Assembly: GCA_002413785.1 (NCBI GenBank)
Contig: DHXR01000017.1
Span: forward strand, 22,437-86,436
Reading direction: 5' to 3'
Length of the DNA stretch: 64,000 nt
From: Mucilaginibacter sp. UBA5151
Lineage (GTDB): Bacteria; Bacteroidota; Bacteroidia; Sphingobacteriales; Sphingobacteriaceae
Of this stretch, positions 8,811 to 17,224 are shown in pieces. The translations under genes and the position numbers were made by a program. Position 1 is the first letter of the stretch. Each line of letters begins with the position of its first letter. The notes below the pieces were generated by a model that was not told where the DNA came from, searched no databases, and saw nothing but the letters and a program-made list of their open reading frames with translations.

Positions 8811-8862
8811 TAATTCACGGGAATAGTTATTTGTAAACTTTCGCTTTATATTAGTTTAATAA

Positions 8863-9843
8863 ATGGACAAAAACTATGTGTTGGTTTTGACATGTAAGAT
8901 CGATCCTCACGCGGATGAAGTAATAGAAAGAGTCTACCAGAAGGGTTACGGAGACCGATTAATTCGACTTAATACAGAAGATTTTCTTTATAATTGCCAA
9001 GTTATCTTTAATGGGAAGGAAACAGTAATTGAAATTGCAGATTCAGAAAAATCAATATCATCAGAATCCATAGCAACTGTTTGGTATAGAAGGCCTTCTC
9101 CCGTAAATATCGACGAGAGTTTCGACGATTATACATCAAATTATGTCGCTTTACAAGGAGATGGTTTTCTGAGAGGTTTTTATTCCCAAATTCATGAAAC
9201 CGCCCGATGGATAAACCCTTTACCGGCGATGTCAAATGCAAAACATAAATTACAACAACTCCAATTGGCTCACAACGTCGGTTTTTCCGTTCCTAAAACA
9301 ATAGTTTCAAACAATAAAGAGATTATCTTAAATTTTTTTTCCAATTGCTCAAGAATATGCACAAAATCATTTGCCGATTCGAGCCTTAGCAGGAGCAATA
9401 AAGTGTATCCATTTCTAACGCAAATTGTCGAAAAACAATTTATCGAAAAGCATATTGAATCTTTGTCTATTTGCCCAACTCTATTTCAAGAATTTATCGA
9501 AAAAAGATTTGACATACGGATTTTTGTTTTAGGGCAATTTGTTCAAGCCTTTGAAATTGAATCACAATCAAATGATGCAAGTCGAAATGATTTCCGCGCA
9601 ATTAACCCCTATAAGCTAATTCACAGAAAGCATAATCTTCCTTTTGACATTGAAACTAAGATTTTAGAGTTCGTTCGGAAACAAAATCTTGTGTTTTCTT
9701 CCATGGACATGGTTTTAGATAATCATGGTTGCTATTACTTTTTGGAAAATAATCCTAATGGGCAATGGCTATGGTTGGAAGAGCTTACTGGTGTAGCTTT
9801 ATGTGACATCTTCGCGGATGAACTAATCAGTTTAGGCAACTGA
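8863..9843 (+). CDS. ATP-grasp RiPP ligase (MvdC/MvdD-like graspetide maturase)
   Basis: This 326-aa protein resembles the ATP-grasp ligases that form ester or amide crosslinks between Ser/Thr/Lys and Asp/Glu side chains in graspetide cores. Family motifs are visible: TVWYRRPSP (near residue 72), NPLPAMSNAKHKLQQLQLA (near 120), the nucleotide and metal region RFDIRIFVLG (near 223), and SSMDMVLD followed by FLENNPNGQWLWLE (near 290-305), the last strongly typical of MvdD-like enzymes. It lies 52 bp after the precursor on the same strand. No exporter or acetyltransferase gene follows. It appears intact. Confidence 0.85.
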   Translation: MDKNYVLVLTCKIDPHADEVIERVYQKGYGDRLIRLNTEDFLYNCQVIFNGKETVIEIADSEKSISSESIATVWYRRPSPVNIDESFDDYTSNYVALQGDGFLRGFYSQIHETARWINPLPAMSNAKHKLQQLQLAHNVGFSVPKTIVSNNKEIILNFFSNCSRICTKSFADSSLSRSNKVYPFLTQIVEKQFIEKHIESLSICPTLFQEFIEKRFDIRIFVLGQFVQAFEIESQSNDASRNDFRAINPYKLIHRKHNLPFDIETKILEFVRKQNLVFSSMDMVLDNHGCYYFLENNPNGQWLWLEELTGVALCDIFADELISLGN

Positions 9844-9906
9844 ATTTTATAATTTTAAAATTTAGGATAAGCTGGTAACCGTTTTGGTAACTCTTAGTAG
9901 AAATTT

Positions 9907-10722
9907 TTAACGGTATTTAGTTTCCATAATCGCCATTTTTTCATCCAAAGTTTTACCATTTTCTAAGGATAATTCACTACGCAGGTCATTCAATAATTTT
10001 AATTCGCTTCGGTTAAGTCGTAAAAGGGAATCGGAATATGGATGCCAAGCAACTTGCTCTGGCTTTATGTTTAAGTTATTCTTTGAAAATGATTTATAAG
10101 ATATATATTTAGAGAACCCATAGAAATGATCTTCTTTTTCAATTATCGGCAATTCCACCGATGCTATAGGCTTATCAAAAATTGATTTTTTAAAACGAAA
10201 ATCTATAGATATTCCTAACGGGTATTTATTTTTATGGAAATTATCGTTTAGTTCTACAATTGTTTCATACGCTTTTTTATATTCGGCATCTTTAAAGGGA
10301 ATTAAATAACACCATTCATAAGGTAATGGGAAATCATTGTAAAAAACAAAGGAAACAGGGTAATAAATTCCTTCATTTTCGATTTTATGAGGCCCAATTA
10401 TATATTCCTTTTTTTGTAAATCATAGGTATAAATAATCGGCATTTTATCATGCCAGTGCGTGTGTGCAGCAACAATTGAGAATGCGTTTATGATTCTTTT
10501 ACTTTTACAAATTTCAAATAATTTATCTCTAATCTCAATAATACCCGGGATATTATTACCACTTAATGTTGGTATAGATTGGAACTTGTCTATTATTTTA
10601 TTTACAGCAATAAGGGGGTTGTCGCTTATTGCTCGGGAAATAATATCAATACACTTAGCATATGCGGATAATAAATCCGCTCCTAAAATTGGTTCTTGTA
10701 TTAACTGAAAATGTTTACTCAT
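9907..10722 (-). CDS. Unknown protein, convergent with the graspetide pair
   Basis: A 271-aa soluble protein with no signal peptide and no domain that I recognise. An HTHWHDKMP segment near residue 95 could bind metal, but nothing else suggests an enzyme. It is transcribed toward the ATP-grasp gene and ends 63 bp from it. A 49-aa frame lies upstream on the same strand (10817-10966). It sits inside the cargo slot bracketed by direct repeats, so it was probably acquired with the graspetide genes. A role in immunity or regulation would be speculation. Confidence 0.6.
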   Translation of the reverse strand: MSKHFQLIQEPILGADLLSAYAKCIDIISRAISDNPLIAVNKIIDKFQSIPTLSGNNIPGIIEIRDKLFEICKSKRIINAFSIVAAHTHWHDKMPIIYTYDLQKKEYIIGPHKIENEGIYYPVSFVFYNDFPLPYEWCYLIPFKDAEYKKAYETIVELNDNFHKNKYPLGISIDFRFKKSIFDKPIASVELPIIEKEDHFYGFSKYISYKSFSKNNLNIKPEQVAWHPYSDSLLRLNRSELKLLNDLRSELSLENGKTLDEKMAIMETKYR

Positions 10723-10816
10723 AAACCAAAAGGTAATTTACTATGGCAAAATTTCATTGATAGCTTTGAATAAACGTGTTAATAAGTATCACATTTATTC
10801 AAAGCTGTAAACTAAA

Positions 10817-10966
10817 TCAAACGTGTTCTTTTCCAAATTGATAGCAGAATTTTGCATTGAAAGGTGAATTTTCCTCTCTTAATTTCCCAATAATTTTTTT
10901 TAAATTTTGAGCTTTAACGATGCCTGATTTAGCTCGTTCCATTTTTACTGAATTTTGATTTTCCAT
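10817..10966 (-). CDS. Small basic 49-aa protein (possible)
   Basis: A short frame starting ATG at 10966-10964 and ending TGA at 10819-10817. The product starts MENQNSVKMERAKSGIVKAQ and ends FCYQFGKEHV. It is rich in lysine and predicted helical in its middle, with one cysteine. It lies 94 bp upstream of the 271-aa gene on the same strand and could be co-transcribed. Nothing marks it as a precursor peptide. A coding role is plausible because codon use looks normal and the start follows an A/T-rich leader, but chance is not excluded. Confidence 0.4.
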   Translation of the reverse strand: MENQNSVKMERAKSGIVKAQNLKKIIGKLREENSPFNAKFCYQFGKEHV

Positions 10967-11030
10967 TTTTTAAAATTTTAGATTATGAAATATAACTTTG
11001 TGAAATGTGCCTTTGCAAGTTAATATTTTC

Positions 11031-11230
11031 TTACACAAAAGCAAATTTTTTGAACAATAATTCTTCTGCTCTTAAATAAAATCGGAGAACCATATTAGAC
11101 TTCAGTGTTTTACGCCATTTTTTGAGGGTTTTTTTTGTGGTGGAACCGATGGCCAAATTGCCCAGTTTTGAATAATTTAGCCTTGTAGTGTTTCGAGGTC
11201 TCGTCTTGTGATTAAATTTAATGATGTCAT
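11031..11230 (-). pseudogene. Degraded copy of the excisionase-like HTH gene
   Basis: From the ATG at 11230 the frame reads MTSLNLITRRDLETLQG and then stops, against MTSLDLITREDLEHFKT in the intact gene at 7878-8156. Farther in, another frame continues with KLG, ST and KKW words comparable to KLGINSTIEQAGKKW of the intact protein, then diverges. It is therefore a frameshifted, truncated duplicate. A 75-aa open frame that can be read here is a product of this decay. Confidence 0.75.
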
Positions 11231-11302
11231 AATTTCCTTTATTTTGTATAATGCACAAGTTTTGACCTGTGGTTATTATGCAAATGAAAGGAGAGATGGA
11301 AA
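11182..11302. repeat. Direct repeat, right copy
   Basis: Partner of the repeat at 8110-8230, containing the decayed HTH gene start and its leader. Differences are scattered substitutions and a 2-bp gap, so the duplication is not recent. Confidence 0.85.
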
Positions 11303-11499
11303 AAATAGAAAAGTAAGCCTGCTAAATACTAAAGGGAAGAAGGAGCTTTTTAGCTAAAACAATTAGATAATGTTTCATGGTTGCGTGGCCATTTTCCCTT
11401 GGAGAGCGTAAAATTTTGAGTGATAGAAATTTCACTGTATAATTGCTGTTATGCGATGAGGATTTGAGCATTTAAGTTCAAATATTCAGGAACCGATTC

Positions 11500-11898
11500 T
11501 CATTGAAAGGTTACATTTTGCAAGTAGTGGAGAATGCCTTTTATCATTTTAAAATCATCATCTATTAATACAGCACATTGCTGTTCATCTTTTTGAAATA
11601 TAACATATAGATGCGCATTGACTTCGATTAGCTCCCCCTTTTTATAAGGTTTGTTGCTGATGAACCAAATGGTATGGTTCTGGTTATCGCCTATCAGACA
11701 TTTGGTATAGTTCATTACGGAAGTGGATTCCATAACAGTTGCATCTACAGTCAAAGCCTTTTCTGTATATGCCGCCGGATTTTTAGTTAAGCTGTCTATA
11801 TTTGCTTTATTTCCGGACAATGATTCAGGATGCTTAAAAAAGTGATATATCACTATACTAAACAATGATGTTAAAGCTATGAATACTAATTTTTTCAT
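11500..11898 (-). CDS. Exported OB-fold-like small protein
   Basis: A 132-aa protein starting with a signal or anchor segment (MKKLVFIALTSLFSIVIYHF). The rest resembles a short OB-fold: VDATVMES, CLIGDNQN, TIWFISNKPYKKGELIEVNA, then a final strand. Similar exported OB-fold proteins are common in Bacteroidetes, usually without known function. It starts 4 bp after the DUF4407 gene on the same strand and is probably its partner. Confidence 0.55.
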   Translation of the reverse strand: MKKLVFIALTSLFSIVIYHFFKHPESLSGNKANIDSLTKNPAAYTEKALTVDATVMESTSVMNYTKCLIGDNQNHTIWFISNKPYKKGELIEVNAHLYVIFQKDEQQCAVLIDDDFKMIKGILHYLQNVTFQ

Positions 11899-11902
11899 GA
11901 GT

Positions 11903-13123
11903 TTAAGAATTAAAGGTTGTTGAAGTATGAAATTGTTTTGTTTTTTGAATTAATGCTTCGAGGGTTTGTATGTAACTATCGTAAGCCTGATCTATCTGCC
12001 CCATCAGTACCGCCCTTAGTGTCTCATCCTTTACCTTTTCGATGAGATTTAATTGTGCTTTCATTTTCTGCTCACTTGCCGTTTTAATTTTTTCGAGAAA
12101 GAACTCATAGGTTCGGGTACTGGAGTTCATTGCAGCTTTGATATCTTCAAAGGCTATTTGGTATTTTTCCACTTGCATTAATAAAAGCTGTTTTGTTTTA
12201 ATTATACTCGATTTCGCTTCTACCAATTCTTTTTGTACTGCTTCTTGGTTACGGTCATTCATGTCTTTCATTGTACCGTAAGGGTCCATGTCGGATGCAG
12301 TCCCCATTTTTATAAAAACAGGGACCAGTTCTATACAAAGGAACAGCATACGTACCATCCAAACACACCACAGCACATGTGAATCTTCATCCATTAACCT
12401 GCCCAGGATTCTCATATTACCAAGAAAACCTTTTGCATCCTTATCAGAAACTATCCTTAGCTTGTCAGCTTTTTCCGCCTCTAAAGACTTTAAATCATTC
12501 GCCCTAATTAATTCATTTTGGTCAAAGTCCTTTTGAGCCTTTTGATATGCCTGCCATTTGACCTCTGCAATGGGCCCCCGATAAGGTGTTTTAGAACCTC
12601 CTGTGCCATCCACTTCCTGTATGTAGGAACGGTTCAACTCGTCCAATTGGCCTTTTTCGTTTTTGGATTCCTGTTTAGAAGCAGCAATGCGGTTTTCCAA
12701 CCCGGATGTTGCATTGATTTGCTTTTCGTTAAGAATCGTAACCCTTTTATCTTCTATTGCGTCACTGAATATTCTAAGAATTACTGGCTCGGAAATGGTA
12801 AAGGCAATAACGACGGCAAGAAAAATCCTGGATAACACACCCAATGATACTTTCCCTGGTCTTGTTGTAGAAACAACCGCCCTGTCAAGCGTAAATATTA
12901 CAAACGACCAAATTGGGGCGAAAACGAAGGCCATTATTAACGTCCCCGATACAAGGTACATAGTATATCCTCCAGAGAACAAGGCAAGCACCGACGGAAT
13001 TAAGACGCAGGTTCCCATAATACGGTATTTGTTCACTTCAGAAGATGTACAAAGGGCCATTGTATCAAGGTCTGCTCCTGCGCAGGTTAGAAGAAATCTG
13101 GTTAAAGCGTCAAAGTTGTTCAT
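11903..13123 (-). CDS. DUF4407 membrane protein
   Basis: This 406-aa product shows the DUF4407 layout. The N-terminal membrane helices (about 30-75 and 92-120) contain the family stretch FAPIWSFVIFTLDRAVVST. A long charged coiled coil (about 125-245) follows, then another membrane helix (about 255-280, WCVWMVRMLFLCIELVPVF) and a second coiled coil to the C-terminus. The family's function is unknown. It is the middle gene of a three-gene operon, with the coiled-coil protein upstream and the OB-fold-like protein downstream. A membrane scaffold role is an inference. Confidence 0.75.
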   Translation of the reverse strand: MNNFDALTRFLLTCAGADLDTMALCTSSEVNKYRIMGTCVLIPSVLALFSGGYTMYLVSGTLIMAFVFAPIWSFVIFTLDRAVVSTTRPGKVSLGVLSRIFLAVVIAFTISEPVILRIFSDAIEDKRVTILNEKQINATSGLENRIAASKQESKNEKGQLDELNRSYIQEVDGTGGSKTPYRGPIAEVKWQAYQKAQKDFDQNELIRANDLKSLEAEKADKLRIVSDKDAKGFLGNMRILGRLMDEDSHVLWCVWMVRMLFLCIELVPVFIKMGTASDMDPYGTMKDMNDRNQEAVQKELVEAKSSIIKTKQLLLMQVEKYQIAFEDIKAAMNSSTRTYEFFLEKIKTASEQKMKAQLNLIEKVKDETLRAVLMGQIDQAYDSYIQTLEALIQKTKQFHTSTTFNS

Positions 13124-13177
13124 AAGTTGTTTTTTTTAGTTTGTTAATAAAGAATCAAAAAGGTTAGCAGCAGTTAG

Positions 13178-13873
13178 TTAACTGCCAAACTTTTTGATCT
13201 GTTCGTTCATGATGTTCTCAAAACTGGCAATTTGGATACCCAGGAAATTCATAAATCCGTTAAGTTCAACCCCAATCTGGTTTAAATAAATGCTTTGAAT
13301 TTCAGGATAACCGCTTTGCTGCCTTGCAAAATCATATTTGTTTTTAGCTACCTCAATAAAACTGCGTTGGTTGGTGTCCACAACTTGATGCAATTCCATA
13401 AGCCTGGCGATCATAAACTCACTTACCTGTTGACGGTAAAGCGCACGAACGGTCATAAGCGCCGCATTATATTTTTCACGGAGCACCTCCAGGCGAAATT
13501 CAGTCGACATCTTGTAAAGGTTAAGCCGAAATTCCATCGCGGTATGAATTGTATTACGCTGCATTTCCGCAACAAGCTTATCCATTTTGCTGGGGAACAA
13601 CTGCTGTATCAGTGAGCGGTTCTTCATCATCAACTCTTTTGTGTGCGTATCTATCTCTTCGGTATTTCGCAACAGCAAATCAAGGTTTTGATCGGTTTTC
13701 TTTACCGGGGCCAACAATTCATGGTTGATTTCCTGTTTGATTATTTTTTTAACAGAAGATTGTGCAGCGGGTTGAATTGGGCTATCATCTGATAGTACAT
13801 TGAGATCTTCGGCTGCGTTTTCCGGATTTGAAAACTGATTATTACTTGCGGTGGTTGGGTTCTGTGTGTTCAT
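13178..13873 (-). CDS. Coiled-coil protein of the DUF4407 operon
   Basis: A 231-aa soluble protein. Residues 1-40 are polar and disordered (rich in N, Q and S). Residues 40-200 are long amphipathic helices with heptad-like spacing and many M, Q and R residues. No catalytic motif is visible. It begins the operon with the DUF4407 gene (54-bp gap) and likely interacts with its coiled coil. I do not recognise a family. Confidence 0.6.
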   Translation of the reverse strand: MNTQNPTTASNNQFSNPENAAEDLNVLSDDSPIQPAAQSSVKKIIKQEINHELLAPVKKTDQNLDLLLRNTEEIDTHTKELMMKNRSLIQQLFPSKMDKLVAEMQRNTIHTAMEFRLNLYKMSTEFRLEVLREKYNAALMTVRALYRQQVSEFMIARLMELHQVVDTNQRSFIEVAKNKYDFARQQSGYPEIQSIYLNQIGVELNGFMNFLGIQIASFENIMNEQIKKFGS

Positions 13874-13963
13874 GATTTTAAATTATTTGTTAATGATTGT
13901 TGTTTATTTAGGTGTTTCTACTATTTATTTATAATTGGTTAGAATTGGTTAGTAAAATTTTAG

Positions 13964-13995
13964 AACGACCTGCCTACTTCCTTCGGCAGGTCGTT
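13964..13995. terminator. Strong hairpin between cargo operons
   Basis: A perfect 11-bp inverted repeat, AACGACCTGCC (13964-13974) and GGCAGGTCGTT (13985-13995), with a 10-nt loop and an AT-rich flank on the minus-strand side. It separates cargo 2 from cargo 3. The rest of 13874-14255 holds no gene. Confidence 0.65.
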
Positions 13996-14193
13996 AATTA
14001 TTAGGACTGGTTAATCGTACATGGTTAAAAGCTTAAGGGTTAAAAAATAATTTGGTTGCCTACGTTTACTTAATGCTGACATAATGGTTAGCGTTAGTTA
14101 GGATTTGATTTTTGTTAGCTTCCTTTTTTCTCTTATATCAGTAGTATATGTCAACGGTTCGTAGGAGTTAGGAATAAAAGGATATAAACAAAA

Positions 14194-14223
14194 AACTCCC
14201 CACCTTTTAAAAGATGGGGAGTT
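14194..14223 (-). terminator. Intrinsic terminator of the receiver operon
   Basis: AACTCCCC (14194-14201) pairs with GGGGAGTT (14216-14223), and the loop contains a further CTTTTAAAAG pairing. On the minus strand the hairpin is followed by a T-rich run, TTTTTTGTTT. It lies 33 bp after the end of the 246-aa gene, as expected for the end of that transcript. Confidence 0.8.
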
Positions 14224-14255
14224 CGTAAGAGTTAGTAAAATGGAGTGGCGTACTA

Positions 14256-14996
14256 TTAAGTTAGATTGAAATAGCCTTCTATATAGTATGTAGTACCTAT
14301 AAACTTGAGTTCAGTTGCATAATTAAAAGTCTTTTCTATTAGATATTCAGTTATTATACGATGCCCATAATCAAAACTTGTCTCATCGGAGAGCGTATTA
14401 TTAAGTACTGCAAAATGGTATTTGAAATTCAAATTCTTATCGCGAATAAACCTTATAATCCATTCGCTATCACTAATATCCATTAATGATTTGGATAATG
14501 CTTTTATGATAGTTTCTTCTGATATTTCTTTTTCGACATCTTCGCCCAATATAAAATCATATAATTTGTATCCTTCTTCAATTGAATCATCTAATCCAGG
14601 GCCCTTATAATTTATCTCCTCATTAAATGCAATAACGTTCAGAGCATTTTCAAATTCTTTTTTCTTTGAACCTTCGTAATCCTCTCTGATTTTAAGCCAC
14701 TCTTTTTCAGTGAAACTTTCCGGGAATTTATTTTTTGTAACCTCTTTAATAGTTTTAATGAGCAAAGCCAATAGCTTTATTGTAAACTCATTTTTTTTTA
14801 ATTCAGCCCTGAGTTCATTGTTAGCATAAAAGGCAATTAACTCGCTTTTGATCTCGTTCTCGTATAGTTTTCCAATTCGCCATTTGTAAAATGGATCAAA
14901 ATTTTCGATATAATATTTTTCGGTTTTGCGTTTAGAATTATTAAGCAGGCGGTAAACATAAGCCGGTATTCTATAGCTTTTGATATCTATTTCCAT
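14256..14996 (-). CDS. Unknown 246-aa protein, last gene of the receiver operon
   Basis: A soluble, charged, mostly helical protein without signal peptide or recognisable domain. Residues 80-130 are lysine-rich helices and residues 195-246 look like a small alpha-beta region ending IGTTYYIEGYFNLT. It overlaps the end of the 649-aa receiver gene by 10 bp, so it is translationally coupled to it. Context makes it part of the signalling cassette. I cannot assign a function. Confidence 0.65.
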   Translation of the reverse strand: MEIDIKSYRIPAYVYRLLNNSKRKTEKYYIENFDPFYKWRIGKLYENEIKSELIAFYANNELRAELKKNEFTIKLLALLIKTIKEVTKNKFPESFTEKEWLKIREDYEGSKKKEFENALNVIAFNEEINYKGPGLDDSIEEGYKLYDFILGEDVEKEISEETIIKALSKSLMDISDSEWIIRFIRDKNLNFKYHFAVLNNTLSDETSFDYGHRIITEYLIEKTFNYATELKFIGTTYYIEGYFNLT

Positions 14997-16936
14997 ATAG
15001 CCTGCAGAGTTTGATGTAAGTCAATAAGCTCTTTAATTTCTTCTTTGTTTAAGAATTCCTTTTGTTGATCAAGCCATTCTAAACAAATACCAATATCCAG
15101 TTTGTCAAAAAATAGCGGATTGAAATTTGTAGAATCAAATTTAAGTTCCCGGCCTTTTTCGCCTTTGTAATAATAATTTGATAACGCTACCTTAGTTTTA
15201 ATAGATTTTTGAGATGATATAAAATACCCAAGGACATTTTCACTTTCATTTATTTTTTTTCTATATCGGGAATAACTTTCCAGCACCATTATATTAAGAT
15301 CGTATTCGAACCAACATAATTCTTCAATTGTTGCTCCAAAAGGAAACTCCGTAGGGCTTAAGCCTAATATTTGGCTAAAAAAACCATCAACAGTTTTTTT
15401 TATTTTTGAACTTTTATTTGATGGCATCAAATTGGTAGCAATCTCCTTTTTAACGTCTATTATCGTGGTTACAGATGAAAAGTATAAATACAAATATTGA
15501 GCTAATCTTCTCGTTTTGTAATATGATTCAAAACGGCCTATGGTATCTATTTCTTTTTCATTTTTTTTTGGCTCAAACGCATCACCCTTAATCATGGGAG
15601 TGTTAGGTTTTAAGCCGGTACGGAATTGATTTACCCATAAGCTGCAAAAGTCACATATAGTTTTTTCCCGAATTTCATAATCGCTCAAATTTCTGAATTT
15701 AAGATAGTACTCATGAAGATGATTTTCCCATCCTTTATTTCCTAATGGAAGTGCCTGCAACGCCAAATAATTTGCATTTCCTACCTCAATTATCCTATCG
15801 CTCAAAAAATTAATTGCTCCCGCGTCATTTATCCTAAAATCAATTTTCGAATAAATCTCGGTTCTTATTTTGTAAGTTCTAAAGGTTTCCAACAGGAACT
15901 GTCTGGGCATCCCCGAATACACGATTGCACTAATTAGTTTTGCCTGGTACTGCTCACCAACTTCCTGCAGGAATGTATATCCTTGCGTTTTCTGTTGAAT
16001 TTGCAACTCTTCAAGTTCTTCATATAGCCGATAGTCCGTTAAAATTAAAGGTATCTTCCCCCGCAAAGTATTATCATTTGCCAATGCATTAAAAGCTGCA
16101 TTAGCATTGGAGGTGCAGATTACGTCAACGCCTTTAAATTTTAACACTTTGACAAGTTCGCTTTCTGTATTAATTTCGTCGTCCAACAATAGTAATTTCC
16201 ATGTTTTTTTTATTGTTGCAGCAACTGTGGGATGCCCGCTTTTTAAGCTGATATATTCATCAAGCAGGTCATTTCCCTTATCTATAATTACTCGTAGAGC
16301 TTTATCAATATTGGAAACGGTTATTTCGGGGAAAGCAGAATTGAACTCTGAAAGATAATTTTCATGGTTTTTTTGAAAAGCATTGTGGATTTCTTTAATA
16401 CAAGTTATTAATTCTCTTTGAACGTATAAAGATCCATTTGCTGCAAGCTTTTGTACAATACTTGGTAGCTGGTGAATTTTAGCGCGTACTATGCCGTCCG
16501 GGTTGCAGGCAAATAACTGTACATCTTTTATTTCAGTAGCGGTAAGCCTGCGGGCTGTTTTTATTAACTTTAATAAACTATCGGGTAGAATCGGAAGCCG
16601 TATAAAATCATGACCAATAGTTTTTATAATCTCACGTTCAGGCTTATCGGAATAGACTTGTTTGCGAGAAAAAAATGATGTGAAAATTATAGGAAGTGCA
16701 ATACCACGTAGCCTGAGTTGTTTAGCTATCGCTATACCATAAAACTCTTGCATTTTAACCGGCTCGTCATTTTCATTGTATTTAAGTTCACAAAGTATAA
16801 TTATCGAAGTATATTTTGACGAATCGGATAATTCTAATATCAAAGCGGCAAAAGTAAATGCAAGGGTTGAATTTCCGATTAATTCTGAAAGAGTTTTAGC
16901 ATAAGGATTATTATTCCAAAGTATAAGTTGCTCCAT
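14987..16936 (-). CDS. Double-receiver response-regulator-like protein, 649 aa
   Basis: Residues 245-370 form a canonical receiver domain: acidic pair D252/D253 in KLLLLDDEI, phosphoacceptor D301 in LILTDYRL, S341 in IVYSGMP and K364 in IYSKIDF. Residues 1-130 look like a second, degenerate receiver (PIIFTSFFSR, then IGHDFIRLPILPDSLL) without a clear phospho-aspartate. Residues 400-649 are helical and unassigned, and may be the output. There is no HTH. It lies 2 bp after the 85-aa gene and overlaps the 246-aa gene. It is probably phosphorylated by the split kinase of the neighbouring operon (inference). Confidence 0.75.
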   Translation of the reverse strand: MEQLILWNNNPYAKTLSELIGNSTLAFTFAALILELSDSSKYTSIIILCELKYNENDEPVKMQEFYGIAIAKQLRLRGIALPIIFTSFFSRKQVYSDKPEREIIKTIGHDFIRLPILPDSLLKLIKTARRLTATEIKDVQLFACNPDGIVRAKIHQLPSIVQKLAANGSLYVQRELITCIKEIHNAFQKNHENYLSEFNSAFPEITVSNIDKALRVIIDKGNDLLDEYISLKSGHPTVAATIKKTWKLLLLDDEINTESELVKVLKFKGVDVICTSNANAAFNALANDNTLRGKIPLILTDYRLYEELEELQIQQKTQGYTFLQEVGEQYQAKLISAIVYSGMPRQFLLETFRTYKIRTEIYSKIDFRINDAGAINFLSDRIIEVGNANYLALQALPLGNKGWENHLHEYYLKFRNLSDYEIREKTICDFCSLWVNQFRTGLKPNTPMIKGDAFEPKKNEKEIDTIGRFESYYKTRRLAQYLYLYFSSVTTIIDVKKEIATNLMPSNKSSKIKKTVDGFFSQILGLSPTEFPFGATIEELCWFEYDLNIMVLESYSRYRKKINESENVLGYFISSQKSIKTKVALSNYYYKGEKGRELKFDSTNFNPLFFDKLDIGICLEWLDQQKEFLNKEEIKELIDLHQTLQAIWK

Positions 16937-16938
16937 TG

Positions 16939-17196
16939 TTAATCCGGTTTTGGTACACTGTAAAACACTACATACTTATTGTCATCATAAGTAATATCCA
17001 CATGAAGGGGGAAGGGGTATTTTTTCCTATATATTTCAGCAATATGGCTGTTATTGGCTGCTACCAGGGCCGTAACCCTATTTCCTATAGGGAAAAACAA
17101 ATGGTCCTGATATGCGGCCAACATATTGTCTATCGCCTGGGTAATAGTTTCCTTGTTGGCGAGGTCAATCATTTTATTTAGAGATTCAAGAGGCAC
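16939..17196 (-). CDS. Small unknown 85-aa protein between receiver genes
   Basis: An 85-aa soluble protein with an N-terminal helix (residues 5-32) followed by strands (LFFPIGNRVTALVAANN, then VDITYDDNKYVVFY). No family is recognised. Gaps of 28 bp and 2 bp to its neighbours place it firmly in the operon, which argues that it is real and works with the receiver proteins. It may be an adaptor subunit. Confidence 0.6.
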   Translation of the reverse strand: MPLESLNKMIDLANKETITQAIDNMLAAYQDHLFFPIGNRVTALVAANNSHIAEIYRKKYPFPLHVDITYDDNKYVVFYSVPKPD

Positions 17197-17224
17197 GTTG
17201 ATTCAAAATTAAGTTATTGCAAAA

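Noticed and set aside
8605..8826. Second frame of 73 aa overlapping the graspetide precursor
   Set aside because: Frame-shifted shadow; the precursor frame starts earlier and has the composition expected of a leader and core.
11031..11258. 75-aa open frame at the right repeat
   Set aside because: It mixes two frames of a decayed HTH gene copy; treated as a pseudogene.
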